Assembly: GCF_963675305.1 (NCBI RefSeq)
Contig: NZ_OY776147.1
Span: forward strand, 992,001 to 1,056,000
Source of the DNA: an uncultured Hyphomonas sp.
GTDB lineage: Bacteria; Pseudomonadota; Alphaproteobacteria; Caulobacterales; Hyphomonadaceae
Direction of reading: 5' to 3'
Length of the DNA: 64,000 bases
Part shown: positions 43,079 through 51,933 of the stretch, in pieces
Layout: each line of letters opens with the position of its first letter
Position numbering within the stretch: position 1 is the stretch's first letter
Position numbers and translations under genes: made by a program
The notes under the pieces: generated by a model
Told to the model about the DNA's origin: nothing
What the model saw: only the letters and a program-made list of their open reading frames with translations
Database searches by the model: none

Positions 43079-43377
43079 GCCCAGCGGCCCCTTTCATGCG
43101 GAATGCCATGGGCGATGCAGATGTCGTGCAGGCGGTCGGTCGCCTGCGGGTCGTTGGCGAAGAATTCGATCGAAAGTGCTATCAGCAACTGGCCCCAGGC
43201 TTCCTTCGGCACGATGGTCCAGAACTCATAGTCTGAATCGCCCCACATCTCCTCGACCAGCTTGCCCATATCCTGCGTGTCGAAGGTGAATTTGTCCTCT
43301 GCCAGGGTTGCCCGGACGGAGCGGAAATTCTCGCCCTCCTGCCGGTAGAGTTCCACGGAATTCTGGTCGTCGCTCAT
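43075..43377 (-). CDS. conserved-looking small acidic protein
   Basis: 100 residues, MSDDQNSVELYRQEGENFRS start, no signal peptide or span. 'DTQDMGKLVEEMWGDSDYEFWTIVPKEAWGQLLIALSIEFF' contains several Trp and is probably a compact alpha/beta domain. I do not recognise the family. GAGGAG precedes the ATG. It is convergent with the lipoprotein gene and 13 bases downstream of the glycosyltransferase gene, so probably in its transcript. Confidence 0.6.
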   Translation of the reverse strand: MSDDQNSVELYRQEGENFRSVRATLAEDKFTFDTQDMGKLVEEMWGDSDYEFWTIVPKEAWGQLLIALSIEFFANDPQATDRLHDICIAHGIPHERGRWA

Positions 43378-43390
43378 GAGGGGCTCCTCG

Positions 43391-44074
43391 TCAGGTGTAT
43401 CGTTTCGCCAAATCCTCCGGGCGGGCGCCCAGAAGGAAACGGGTCAGCAGGAACGCATTGTGCCATGACCGCTTGCGCCAGCCGTCGCGCTCATATTTGG
43501 CGGCGGAGGTGCGCGCCTCGGCATTCAGCTGGACGAGGCGCCGCTTGCCGATGGCGCGGACGATCATCACGTCCTCCATCAGCGGCACGTCAGGGTAGCC
43601 GCCGACCTCGTCATAGAGCTTCCGGCTGATCAGCAGGCCCTGGTCGCCATAAGGCAGGCCCAGCATCCGGGCGCGGCGGTTTGCGCGTTTCTCCAAGGTC
43701 CGGGCGGCGCGCGCATCGGACCGGTATCGTAGTTCGAAGAACGCGGCATAGTCCGGTTTAGTCATGACATGATCCGATGTGCGCTCGGCCCAGTCACGGG
43801 AAAGCGCCGTATCGGCATGCAGAAACAGCAGCCAGTCACCCCGCGCGGTGGCTGCTCCGGCAGCCAACTGCGCGCCCCGTCCGCGGGCACCGGTCACCAG
43901 ATTGGCCCCCATCGCCCCGGCGATTTTCGCGGTCGCATCCTCAGACCCGCCATCGGCCACGATGACCTCCCGGATCAGCCCTGCCTCCAGCCCCGGCATC
44001 AGGCTCTCCAGGCAAAGCGGCAGCTCCGCCTCGGCGTTCAGCGTTGGAATGACGATGGAAAGCGGAGCGGGCAT
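43391..44074 (-). CDS. TIGR04283-type glycosyltransferase family 2
   Basis: 227 residues. GT2 entry 'LSIVIPTLNAEAELPLCLESL', 'EVIVADGGSEDATAKIA', DxD-like 'WLLFLHADTAL', and 'PLMEDVMIVRAIGKRRLVQL' with the 'R.GWrkR.wHN...L..fllG..P..LA..Y' tail, all matching TIGR04283. It is partnered in the family literature with TIGR04282, encoded about 1 kb downstream on the same strand. Confidence 0.88.
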   Translation of the reverse strand: MPAPLSIVIPTLNAEAELPLCLESLMPGLEAGLIREVIVADGGSEDATAKIAGAMGANLVTGARGRGAQLAAGAATARGDWLLFLHADTALSRDWAERTSDHVMTKPDYAAFFELRYRSDARAARTLEKRANRRARMLGLPYGDQGLLISRKLYDEVGGYPDVPLMEDVMIVRAIGKRRLVQLNAEARTSAAKYERDGWRKRSWHNAFLLTRFLLGARPEDLAKRYT

Positions 44075-44119
44075 GATGAAGGGGCAGTCAGATAATGAAA
44101 AGGCTGGTCGAGTCGGGCG

Positions 44120-44377
44120 CTAGCTGAAGAGCCCGATCACGTACAGCACTTCGAGAATGACCCAGCCAGCGGTGCGGCCGAACTTCGTGAAAGCGCCGAT
44201 GGTTCCTGCGACAAGGCCCAGAGCAATTGCTGCAGCAATGATACCGGGGCCGTCCAGTTGATAAGCGAACTTGCAGACCAGGAAGACTGCCAGCCCTGAT
44301 CCGCCACCTAAGATCATAAATGCCAGGATACCGGCAGCCATTTCGTCGGTGCCTTGGGGCTCCCTGCTTTCGCTCAT
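44120..44377 (-). CDS. small membrane protein coupled to uracil-DNA glycosylase
   Basis: 85 residues with spans at about 14-35, 46-62 and 68-84. No family recognised. GGGGGAG lies before the ATG, and the ATG overlaps the TGA of the glycosylase gene (ATGA), indicating co-translation. Confidence 0.62.
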   Translation of the reverse strand: MSESREPQGTDEMAAGILAFMILGGGSGLAVFLVCKFAYQLDGPGIIAAAIALGLVAGTIGAFTKFGRTAGWVILEVLYVIGLFS

Positions 44378-45156
44378 TCCAGCTCCCCCAGCCGCTTTTC
44401 TACCAGCAGCAGGTCACGCCAGGCGCGGGACTTTTCCTGCGGGCGGCGCAGCAGGTAAGCCGGGTGCAGCAGCGGGATCAGCGGCACGGAATAGCCGCCA
44501 GCCGTGGTGAACACATGCTCGGAACCGCGCAGGCGCATGATGCCGTCCTGCGTGTCCAGCAGCGCCTTGGCAGGCACGCCGCCGGCCGCCACGATCAGCT
44601 TCGGCTGGTTCAGCTCGATCATCCGGTCGACGAAGGGGCGGCAGACGTCCAGCTCTTCCTGGTCCGGGTTCCGGTTACCAGGTGGGCGCCAGTAATTGAC
44701 GTTGGTGATGAAGGCGTTGGTCTCGCGGGTCCGCTCGATGGCGGCCAGCATCCGGTCCAGCAACTGCCCGGCCTTGCCGACAAAAGGCAGGCCTTTCCGG
44801 TCCTCCTCCGCGCCGGGACCTTCGCCGATCACCATCAGGCTGGCCTCCGGCGTGCCGTCATAGACGACGGTCGAGTGTGCGGCGGCCTTCAGCGGGCTGC
44901 CTTCAAACGATTCGATGGCAGCCTTCAGGGCGTTCAGAGTGTCGCACCCTGCGGCCTGAGAGCGGGCTTCCTCCACCCAATTTTTCGGTTTCCTGCGGCG
45001 CGGGCGGACAGGCGCATTTTGCTGCGGTGCAGCAGAACCTGTTGATTCTGCTGCCTTCAGGAAGGCGTCGACCCGGGTGTGATCAACGTCCACGCCCATC
45101 TCCTCCCACCAGTCAGTGAGGGCATCGATGGCAGTGATTGACGCAGGGGCGGGCAT
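44374..45156 (-). CDS. uracil-DNA glycosylase, family 4-like
   Basis: 260 residues. Motif A 'GEGPGAEEDRKGLPFVGKAGQLLDRML' and motif B region 'LLHPAYLLRRP' are those of family 4 enzymes, and 'NVNYWRPPGNRNP' is the usual central segment. An N-terminal extension of about 60 residues precedes the fold. Only two Cys exist in the protein (Cys71 and Cys172), whereas family 4 enzymes normally use four Cys for a [4Fe-4S] cluster. 'FEGSPLK' has Ser where many alphaproteobacterial relatives have Cys. The cluster is therefore doubtful. Confidence 0.85.
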   Translation of the reverse strand: MPAPASITAIDALTDWWEEMGVDVDHTRVDAFLKAAESTGSAAPQQNAPVRPRRRKPKNWVEEARSQAAGCDTLNALKAAIESFEGSPLKAAAHSTVVYDGTPEASLMVIGEGPGAEEDRKGLPFVGKAGQLLDRMLAAIERTRETNAFITNVNYWRPPGNRNPDQEELDVCRPFVDRMIELNQPKLIVAAGGVPAKALLDTQDGIMRLRGSEHVFTTAGGYSVPLIPLLHPAYLLRRPQEKSRAWRDLLLVEKRLGELE

Positions 45157-45249
45157 TCAGAAGCTCTGGACCTTCGCGGCAGACATTGTAAGTGCTTAAG
45201 TAATTGCAGATATGGGCGGCAACTCTAAGGCCGAAGCGAGGAGAAACCA

Positions 45250-46932
45250 ATGGCGGATGACGCTATGGAACGGGAATCGATGGAGTTCGACCTGGTGATC
45301 GTGGGCGGGGGCCCGTCCGGTCTGTCAGCCGCCATCAGGTTTAAACAACTGGCGAACGAGGCAGGCGAAGACCTGTCCGTCGTGGTTCTGGAAAAGGGCG
45401 GCGAGATCGGCGCGCACATCCTGTCGGGTGTCGTGATGGATCCGGTCGGCCTCGACAAGCTGATCCCCGATTGGCGGACCCGTGACGACCGCCCGCTGAA
45501 AACGGAAGTGACGGCAGACAAATTCATGTTCCTGGGGCCGCAAGGCGTGGCGGACATTTCCATTCTGCCGATGCCGGGCTTCATGAAGAACCATGGCAAT
45601 TTCACCGGCTCGCTGGCCAACGTGACCCGCTGGCTCGGCCAGGAAGCCGAAAATCTCGGCGTCGAAGTCTTCCCCGGCTTTGCTGCCTCTGAAGTTGTCT
45701 ACGGCGAAGATGGCCGCGTGAAGGGCGTCGTGTCCGGTGTCATGGGCATCGCGGCCGATGGCAGCCACAAGGGCGACTACCAGCCGGGCATGGAACTGCT
45801 GGGCAAATACGTGCTCTTCGCAGAAGGCGCCCGCGGCTCGCTGACCAAGGAGCTCATCGCGAAGTTCAATCTCGATGAAGGCCGCGACCCGCAGAAATTC
45901 GGCATCGGCCTGAAAGAACTCTGGTCCGTGCCGGAAGAGAATTTCAAGGAAGGCTATGTCCAGCACACGATGGGCTGGCCGCTCGACAACAAGACCGGCG
46001 GCGGCAGCTTCCTTTATCACTTCCGCGATAATGGCGAGCCGTTCATCTCGGTCGGTTTCGTGGTTCACCTGAACTACGCCAACCCGTACATTTCGCCGTA
46101 TCAGGAGTTCCAGCGCTTCAAGCACCACCCGGCCGTGTTGCCGCATCTCGAAGGCGGCAAGCGCGTGGCCTATGGCGCCCGTGCGATCACCGAGGGCGGC
46201 TTCCAGTCTGTTCCGAAGCTGGCCTTCCCGGGCGGCGCGCTGATCGGCTGCGGTGCCGGCTTCGTTAACGTGCCGCGCATCAAGGGCAGTCACAACGCCA
46301 TCCTGACCGGCATGATGGGCGCTGAAGCGGCCTTCGCCGCCATCAAGGACGGCCGTCAGGGCGACACGCTGGAAAGCTATGAAGAGGCTTACACCCAGTC
46401 TTCGGTCTACAAGGAGCTGAAGGTCGTCCGGAACGTGAAACCGCTCTGGTCGAAACTCGGCACCGCCATCGGCATCCCGATGGGCGGCATCGAAATGTGG
46501 ATTTCCAGCCTGCTCGGCGGGTTCTCCTTCTTCGGCACGATGAAGCACGGCAAGACCGACGCGGCATCGCTGAAGCCGGCGAAGAACTTCAAGCCGATCG
46601 ACTATCCGAAACCAGATGGCGTGATCAGCTTCGACAAGCTCACCAATGTTTCCTTCACGAACACCTATCACGAGGAAGACCAGCCGGTGCACCTGAAGGT
46701 CGCTGACCTCGCCCTGCAGAAATCTTCCGAGCACGATGTCTTCGACGGCCCGTCGGCACGTTACTGCCCGGCCGGCGTGTATGAGTGGATCGAGGAAGGC
46801 GGCGAGCTGAAGTTCCAGATCAACTCGCAGAACTGCATCCACTGCAAGACCTGCGACATCAAGGATCCGAACCAGAACATCAACTGGACCGTGCCGGAAG
46901 GCGGCGGCGGCCCGGCCTATCCGAACATGTGA
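45250..46932 (+). CDS. electron transfer flavoprotein:ubiquinone oxidoreductase
   Basis: 560 residues. Passes electrons from ETF to ubiquinone at the inner membrane during fatty-acid and amino-acid oxidation. FAD motif 'VIVGGGPSGLSAAIRF' (16-31), quinone-binding/membrane segment in the middle ('GCGAGFVNVPRIKGSHNAI'), and C-terminal [4Fe-4S] ligands Cys506, 529, 532 and 535 ('CPAGVYEW', 'NCIHCKTCDIKDP'). AGGAGAA precedes the ATG. The ETF subunit genes are not in the window. Confidence 0.96.
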   Translation: MADDAMERESMEFDLVIVGGGPSGLSAAIRFKQLANEAGEDLSVVVLEKGGEIGAHILSGVVMDPVGLDKLIPDWRTRDDRPLKTEVTADKFMFLGPQGVADISILPMPGFMKNHGNFTGSLANVTRWLGQEAENLGVEVFPGFAASEVVYGEDGRVKGVVSGVMGIAADGSHKGDYQPGMELLGKYVLFAEGARGSLTKELIAKFNLDEGRDPQKFGIGLKELWSVPEENFKEGYVQHTMGWPLDNKTGGGSFLYHFRDNGEPFISVGFVVHLNYANPYISPYQEFQRFKHHPAVLPHLEGGKRVAYGARAITEGGFQSVPKLAFPGGALIGCGAGFVNVPRIKGSHNAILTGMMGAEAAFAAIKDGRQGDTLESYEEAYTQSSVYKELKVVRNVKPLWSKLGTAIGIPMGGIEMWISSLLGGFSFFGTMKHGKTDAASLKPAKNFKPIDYPKPDGVISFDKLTNVSFTNTYHEEDQPVHLKVADLALQKSSEHDVFDGPSARYCPAGVYEWIEEGGELKFQINSQNCIHCKTCDIKDPNQNINWTVPEGGGGPAYPNM

Positions 46933-46958
46933 TCCGGCCTTTCAAGGCGATCATGGTG

Positions 46959-46986
46959 CAGCCCGTTCCTTGTCAGGAGCGGGCTG
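46959..46986 (+). terminator. putative terminator hairpin after the ETF oxidoreductase gene
   Basis: A 12-bp stem with one T-G pair (46959-46970 with 46975-46986) and a 4-base loop, 27 bases after the stop. The following sequence has only a short T stretch, so termination may be inefficient. Confidence 0.45.
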
Positions 46987-47161
46987 TTCCGTATCGGCAC
47001 ACGGGGAAGTGATGCGGCAAACAGGCCAGATCAGGCCAGATTAAGCCCATGTTTATGAACAAGGCAGCAAACCTGTCCTGTACAACACGTGGCCGCCTTG
47101 CTCTTGCCGTACGGGGCTGCTTCACTCGGCGCCACCTGCGAAGCTGGAGACCGGAGAGTCC

Positions 47162-49108
47162 ATGCGCCTGAAGAATTCTGTCGCGGCAAGTGCGCTTGCC
47201 TTGTCCCTTTCCCTGTCTGTCTCGCTGGGCGCGTGCGCTGCCGCACCTGCAGTTCCGGATGCGGCGCTGCTCGAAACCCAGGCCGAAGACGCGGTGATTG
47301 CCGAAACCTATGCCAGCCTGTCGGATGCGGCGCGGGCGACTTCTGTACTGGATGCGCGCGGCAAGCCGGTCGGTCCTGACGCGTATGACATGCCATCCGC
47401 TGCGGTGAAGGCCGGCGATATGGCGGCCTTTCTCGCCAAGACGCGTGACCTGGATGTGGAAGACCGCGACGCCAGCCCGCTGTTCGACGCTTTCATCGCG
47501 CTCGACGAAGCGGCCGCCGGCCGGACGGAAGAGGCGCGCCAGACCCTCGCCGAGGCCAGCGCCCGCTCGGGCGAAGAAGGTGAGACCAGTTTCTATATCT
47601 ATCTCGATGCCTGGCTGCTCGCCATGGAAGGCAAGACCGATGAGGCCATCAACCGGCATCGCGGCGCCGCCAGCGGCATGCCCGGCCTGACCGGCGATCT
47701 GTCCCTGGCCGCCATGCTCGACGCGCTCGGCCGGCCGGAACAGGCCCTGGCCGTTTATGAGGCGATGACGCCATCGAAGATCGAAGCGCCCGAACACCAG
47801 TTCGATCCCAAGGGCCTGATCTACAATCACATCCGGACGGTGATCTCCCGCCACGCGCTACTGCTGCAGCGGTTGGGCCGGATCGATGAGGCGAAGGCGG
47901 TCTATCAGCAGCTGGCGGACGCCGAGCCGGAAGAGGCGATCAGCTACGCCGCCGCCATGGACAGCCTGGAGACCGGGAAGAACCTGAAGAACGAGCCCCA
48001 GTCCGTGGCCGAAGCGTTCAGCCAGTCGCTGGCCGATGTGTCCCGCACCATGCAGGAACAGCGGGTCATCCGCCGCATCATGATGGGCGGCCGGGTCGAA
48101 GGGTTTGACGACCAGCGTTCGGCGTTCGATCAGGTGGCGCTGCTGATCTCGCCGGAAAATGAAGACCTGCGGTCTGCGATCATCGACGAGATGTATGCCA
48201 GCGCCCTGTATGACGGTGTGGCGCATGTTGCCACCACAGCGCCGGAACCGACGGCATCCCTGCAGATTGCGGCGGCGCAGGCGAAACTCATGTCCGGGCA
48301 GGAGGATGCCGCCCGTGCCGCCATCGACAAGGCGCTCGGCCTGACCGATGACGACAACCGTCTGTCGACGCTTTACGGCGCGCTTCAGCTGCACTCGCGG
48401 ATGAATGACGAGAAGGCCTCGAAGGACCTGATCGAGAAAGTCATCGCCCTGTCCGAAAACCCGGCAGAGGAGGCGGCCGCACACGGCCTCGCAACCAGCA
48501 TCTACAATCAGTTCGGGGATTACAAGCAGGCCGTCAGCCATGCCGAACAGGCCCGCGCGCTGGACGATACGCATGACCGCCGGGTCGTTCTGGCCGATGC
48601 GCTCGGCCGTAACGGACAGATCAATGAAGCGCTGGCGATCCTGCGAACCGAGCGCCTCACGCGTCCGAACGACCCCTACATGCTGAACACGCTCGGTTAT
48701 TTCCTGATCGAGCGGACGGACAAGCTGGACGAGGGCTTCAAGCTGCTCAGCCGCGCCCGCACAATGGCGGAGCGCGATCCCTATATCGCCGACTCGCTGG
48801 GCTGGGCCTATTTCAAGCTTGGCCACATCAATGAGGCCAAACGCCTGATCGAACTGTCCCGCCAGGAACTCGCCCCGCACCAGCATTGGGAGATCGAGTT
48901 CCATCTTGGCGACATCTACTGGTATCTCGACGACAAGGAGGCGGCTAAAGCCGCCTGGCAGACAGCGCTCGACAACGGCCCGCCCGCTGCGGAAAAGGCC
49001 GACCTGACCGACCGGCTGGAAAATGGCCTCAGTGAACCGAAGCCGGAACGCCAGCCCTTGCCGGATGTGTCGCTAACCGATGGCGAAGTCGACCGTCAGG
49101 ACATCTGA
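47162..49108 (+). CDS. TPR-repeat lipoprotein
   Basis: 648 residues. Signal peptide rich in Leu/Ser ending LGAC (Cys24), so lipid-anchored. The rest is helical with tetratricopeptide-like units, clearest in 'ALLLQRLGRIDEAKAVYQQLADAEPEE', 'YKQAVSHAEQARALDD' and 'DPYIADSLGWAYFKLGHINEAKRLIELS'. The pattern is that of envelope TPR scaffolds often encoded near penicillin-binding proteins; here PBP1A follows 81 bases downstream. A role as PBP partner is only an inference from position. Confidence 0.85.
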   Translation: MRLKNSVAASALALSLSLSVSLGACAAAPAVPDAALLETQAEDAVIAETYASLSDAARATSVLDARGKPVGPDAYDMPSAAVKAGDMAAFLAKTRDLDVEDRDASPLFDAFIALDEAAAGRTEEARQTLAEASARSGEEGETSFYIYLDAWLLAMEGKTDEAINRHRGAASGMPGLTGDLSLAAMLDALGRPEQALAVYEAMTPSKIEAPEHQFDPKGLIYNHIRTVISRHALLLQRLGRIDEAKAVYQQLADAEPEEAISYAAAMDSLETGKNLKNEPQSVAEAFSQSLADVSRTMQEQRVIRRIMMGGRVEGFDDQRSAFDQVALLISPENEDLRSAIIDEMYASALYDGVAHVATTAPEPTASLQIAAAQAKLMSGQEDAARAAIDKALGLTDDDNRLSTLYGALQLHSRMNDEKASKDLIEKVIALSENPAEEAAAHGLATSIYNQFGDYKQAVSHAEQARALDDTHDRRVVLADALGRNGQINEALAILRTERLTRPNDPYMLNTLGYFLIERTDKLDEGFKLLSRARTMAERDPYIADSLGWAYFKLGHINEAKRLIELSRQELAPHQHWEIEFHLGDIYWYLDDKEAAKAAWQTALDNGPPAAEKADLTDRLENGLSEPKPERQPLPDVSLTDGEVDRQDI

Positions 49109-49195
49109 CACCCGCCTCTTTAACGTGCCAGCGGTGCGCCTTACTATCGCCTGAAAAGGCTGCGATTCCGTCAGCAGACGGCAGGGAAAGTGTTC

Positions 49196-51853
49196 ATGAC
49201 TGACGGCAGATACGAAAGCGTCGAAAACCGCTTCGGAATCAACGGGTTTTACCTACCAGGGCCACGCTGGGTGTGGATCTGGCTGCGCCGGTTGATTGTG
49301 CTCGGCTTTGTTCTGGGTGTGATCGGGATCATCGCGCTCTGGCTGTACTTTGCTGCATTGGGCCGGACCGTGCCCTCGATCGCCAAGCTGAAACAGTATG
49401 AACCGCCGATCACCTCCCGCGTCCACGCAGGTGACGGGACCCTGATTGCGGAATTCGCCGATCAGCACCGGGTCTTCGTGCCATATGAATCGATCCCGAC
49501 CCATGTGGTCGATGCCTTCGTTGCGGCCGAGGACAAGAACTATTTCAGGCACCACGGGCTCGATTATGTCGGCATCCTGCGGGGCGGCATCAATTCGGTG
49601 AAGAACAAGCTCACCGGCAAGGGCGGCCTGCAGGGCGGCTCGACGATCACCCAGCAGGTGGCCAAGAACATGCTGCTGACCCGCGATCAGAACCTGACCC
49701 GCAAGGCGAAGGAAGCCATCGTCGCCCAGCGCATGGAAAAGGAATTCACCAAGGGACAGATCCTCGAACTGTACCTCAACGAGATCTATCTCGGCGGACG
49801 GTCCTATGGCGTCGGGTCGGCGGCGCTGAACTATTTCAACAAGTCCCTCCCGGAACTGGACCTGTCGGAAGCGGCCGTGCTTGCCTCTCTGGCGAAGGCT
49901 CCATCGGCGGTCAATCCGTACACCAATCCAAAACGCCTCCTCGCTCGCCGGAACTATGTGCTCGGCCGCATGGTCGAGGATGGCTACATCACCCAGGAAG
50001 AGGCCGACGAGGCCATGAGCAAGCCGCTGACCACGACGCGGCGGCTGAAAGGTCCGGAATATGTGGCCGCGACCTATTTCGTTCAGGAACTGCGCCGGGA
50101 TCTTATCAAGTCCTATGGCGAGGAAACTCTGGAACAGGGCGGGCTTTCGATCCGCTCTACCATCGACACGCATTTGCAGCTGGCAGCGCAGCAGGCACTG
50201 CGCAACGGTCTGATTGCCTACGACCGCCGTCATGGCTGGCGCGGTCCGGTCACCACGATCGAAACGGGCGACGGCGCGCTGGAAGCCCTGAAAGAGGTCA
50301 AGCTCCCCGGTGGCTATGGCACCTGGGAAGCGGCCATGGTGCAGAAAGTGTCCAGCTCCGGCGCGACGCTTCTTCTGACGGACGGCGCAACGATCAAGCT
50401 GCCGGCCGAGGAAGTTGAATGGGCCAAAACCTACAAATCCGAAGACGGAAAAACCGGCCTTCAGGTCGGGCAGGTCATTCTGGCGGAGTTGAAGCGGCAG
50501 GTTCTCAACGCCGACGAAACGCTCGCGCCGCGCTCGGAAGAGGCCGAGCTTGACCCGGAAGGCAATGAGATCGACGAGGGTGAGATCGAGCCGATGCTGG
50601 TCCCGGTGGGCAATGCCACGCTGCGCCAGGTGCCGGAAGTCGACGGGGCGCTGATCGCCCTCGATCCGCACACCGGCCGGATCCTCGCGATGCAGGGCGG
50701 CTACTCCTTCTTCAAGTCGAGCTACAACCGCGTCACACAGTCGAAGCGCCAGCCGGGCTCCAGCTTCAAGGCGTTCGTCTATGCGGCCGCGCTTGAGAAG
50801 GGCTACACGCCGGCGACAAGGATGCTGGATGCGCCGTTCGTGTCGTTCGATGTGTCGACCGGTGATTACTGGCGCCCGTCCAACTATACCGAAGGCCGCT
50901 CCTACGGCATGGTCACCCTGCGGATCGCGCTGGAGAAATCGCTGAACCAGGTCACCGCGCGCGTCGCCCAGGACATCGGGATGGAAGCCGTCAGCGACCT
51001 TGCGGTGCGCATGGGCGTCTATGAAAACCTTCCGCCTTACGCCGCCATGTCTCTCGGCGCAGGCGATGCCTACCTGATCGACATGGCGCGCGGGTATGCA
51101 GGCTTCGTCAATGGCGGGAAGAAGATCACGCCGACGCTGCTGGACCGCGTTCAGGACCGCCATGGCCGGACGCTGTTCCGTCACGATGAGCGGGCTTGCG
51201 AAGGCTGCCAGGCCGAAGAGTGGGACGGTCAGGAGCCGCCGCAGCTGGCCGAAGTCGGTGAGCAGGTACTGGACCCGATCGTCGCTTACCAGATCACGCA
51301 CATGCTGGAAGGCGTGGTGGAGCGCGGCACGGGCCGCCGGGCGCTGCGCGTCGGCAAGCCGCTGGCTGGCAAGACCGGGACAACCGACGATTATCGCGAC
51401 GCCATCTTCATGGGCTTCTCGCCTGACCTCGTGGTCGGCGTCCGGGTCGGGTTCGACGACAATCGCAGCCTTGGCGAAGGCGAAGCCGGCGGTTCGGTCG
51501 CCGCGCCGATCTTCACCGAGTTCATGGAAAAGGCCTTGGCCGACCAGCCGGCCATCCCGTTCCGTATTCCGCCCGGTGTGCGCCTGGTGAAGATCGATGC
51601 CCGCACTGGCGAACTGCCGGGGCCGGAGACCAGCGTCATCATAGACGAGGCGTTCCGTCCGGGCACGGAGCCGGGGCTTTCGGCCTTCAACAGCAGCGAT
51701 GACTGCCTGTCGATCTCCGGCAGCTGCGGCGCGGGCAGCAGCTCGGGCAGCGTCTCCGGCTTCGATCCGGAGCGCGATGCCGGTGTGGTGCCGGAAGATC
51801 CGATGCAGCCGCAGGAGCAGGCCGTCACCGGGGATCTCGACGGCACTTACTGA
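49196..51853 (+). CDS. mrcA: penicillin-binding protein 1A
   Basis: 885 residues from ATG 49196, behind AGGGAAAG; GTG 49190 is also in frame. Bifunctional murein synthase: a short cytoplasmic tail and one span (RLIVLGFVLGVIGIIALWLY). The GT51 domain has 'FVAAEDKNYFRHHGLDYVGI' (catalytic Glu) and 'GGSTITQQVAKNMLL'. The transpeptidase domain has SxxK at Ser522 (SSFK), 'SLNQ' and 'AGKTGTT'. A Ser/Gly-rich tail closes the protein. It acts in cell elongation in the periplasm. Confidence 0.96.
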   Translation: MTDGRYESVENRFGINGFYLPGPRWVWIWLRRLIVLGFVLGVIGIIALWLYFAALGRTVPSIAKLKQYEPPITSRVHAGDGTLIAEFADQHRVFVPYESIPTHVVDAFVAAEDKNYFRHHGLDYVGILRGGINSVKNKLTGKGGLQGGSTITQQVAKNMLLTRDQNLTRKAKEAIVAQRMEKEFTKGQILELYLNEIYLGGRSYGVGSAALNYFNKSLPELDLSEAAVLASLAKAPSAVNPYTNPKRLLARRNYVLGRMVEDGYITQEEADEAMSKPLTTTRRLKGPEYVAATYFVQELRRDLIKSYGEETLEQGGLSIRSTIDTHLQLAAQQALRNGLIAYDRRHGWRGPVTTIETGDGALEALKEVKLPGGYGTWEAAMVQKVSSSGATLLLTDGATIKLPAEEVEWAKTYKSEDGKTGLQVGQVILAELKRQVLNADETLAPRSEEAELDPEGNEIDEGEIEPMLVPVGNATLRQVPEVDGALIALDPHTGRILAMQGGYSFFKSSYNRVTQSKRQPGSSFKAFVYAAALEKGYTPATRMLDAPFVSFDVSTGDYWRPSNYTEGRSYGMVTLRIALEKSLNQVTARVAQDIGMEAVSDLAVRMGVYENLPPYAAMSLGAGDAYLIDMARGYAGFVNGGKKITPTLLDRVQDRHGRTLFRHDERACEGCQAEEWDGQEPPQLAEVGEQVLDPIVAYQITHMLEGVVERGTGRRALRVGKPLAGKTGTTDDYRDAIFMGFSPDLVVGVRVGFDDNRSLGEGEAGGSVAAPIFTEFMEKALADQPAIPFRIPPGVRLVKIDARTGELPGPETSVIIDEAFRPGTEPGLSAFNSSDDCLSISGSCGAGSSSGSVSGFDPERDAGVVPEDPMQPQEQAVTGDLDGTY

Positions 51854-51933
51854 CCCCAATCCGTTTTGACCCTGCGGGGCGGCTGCGCTATAGGCCCGCC
51901 TCGCAGTTTTTATTCTTTTGAAAGGCCGAACAC

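Noticed and set aside
49253..51859. 868-codon minus-strand ORF opposite PBP1A
   Set aside because: Shadow of mrcA; no recognisable domain.
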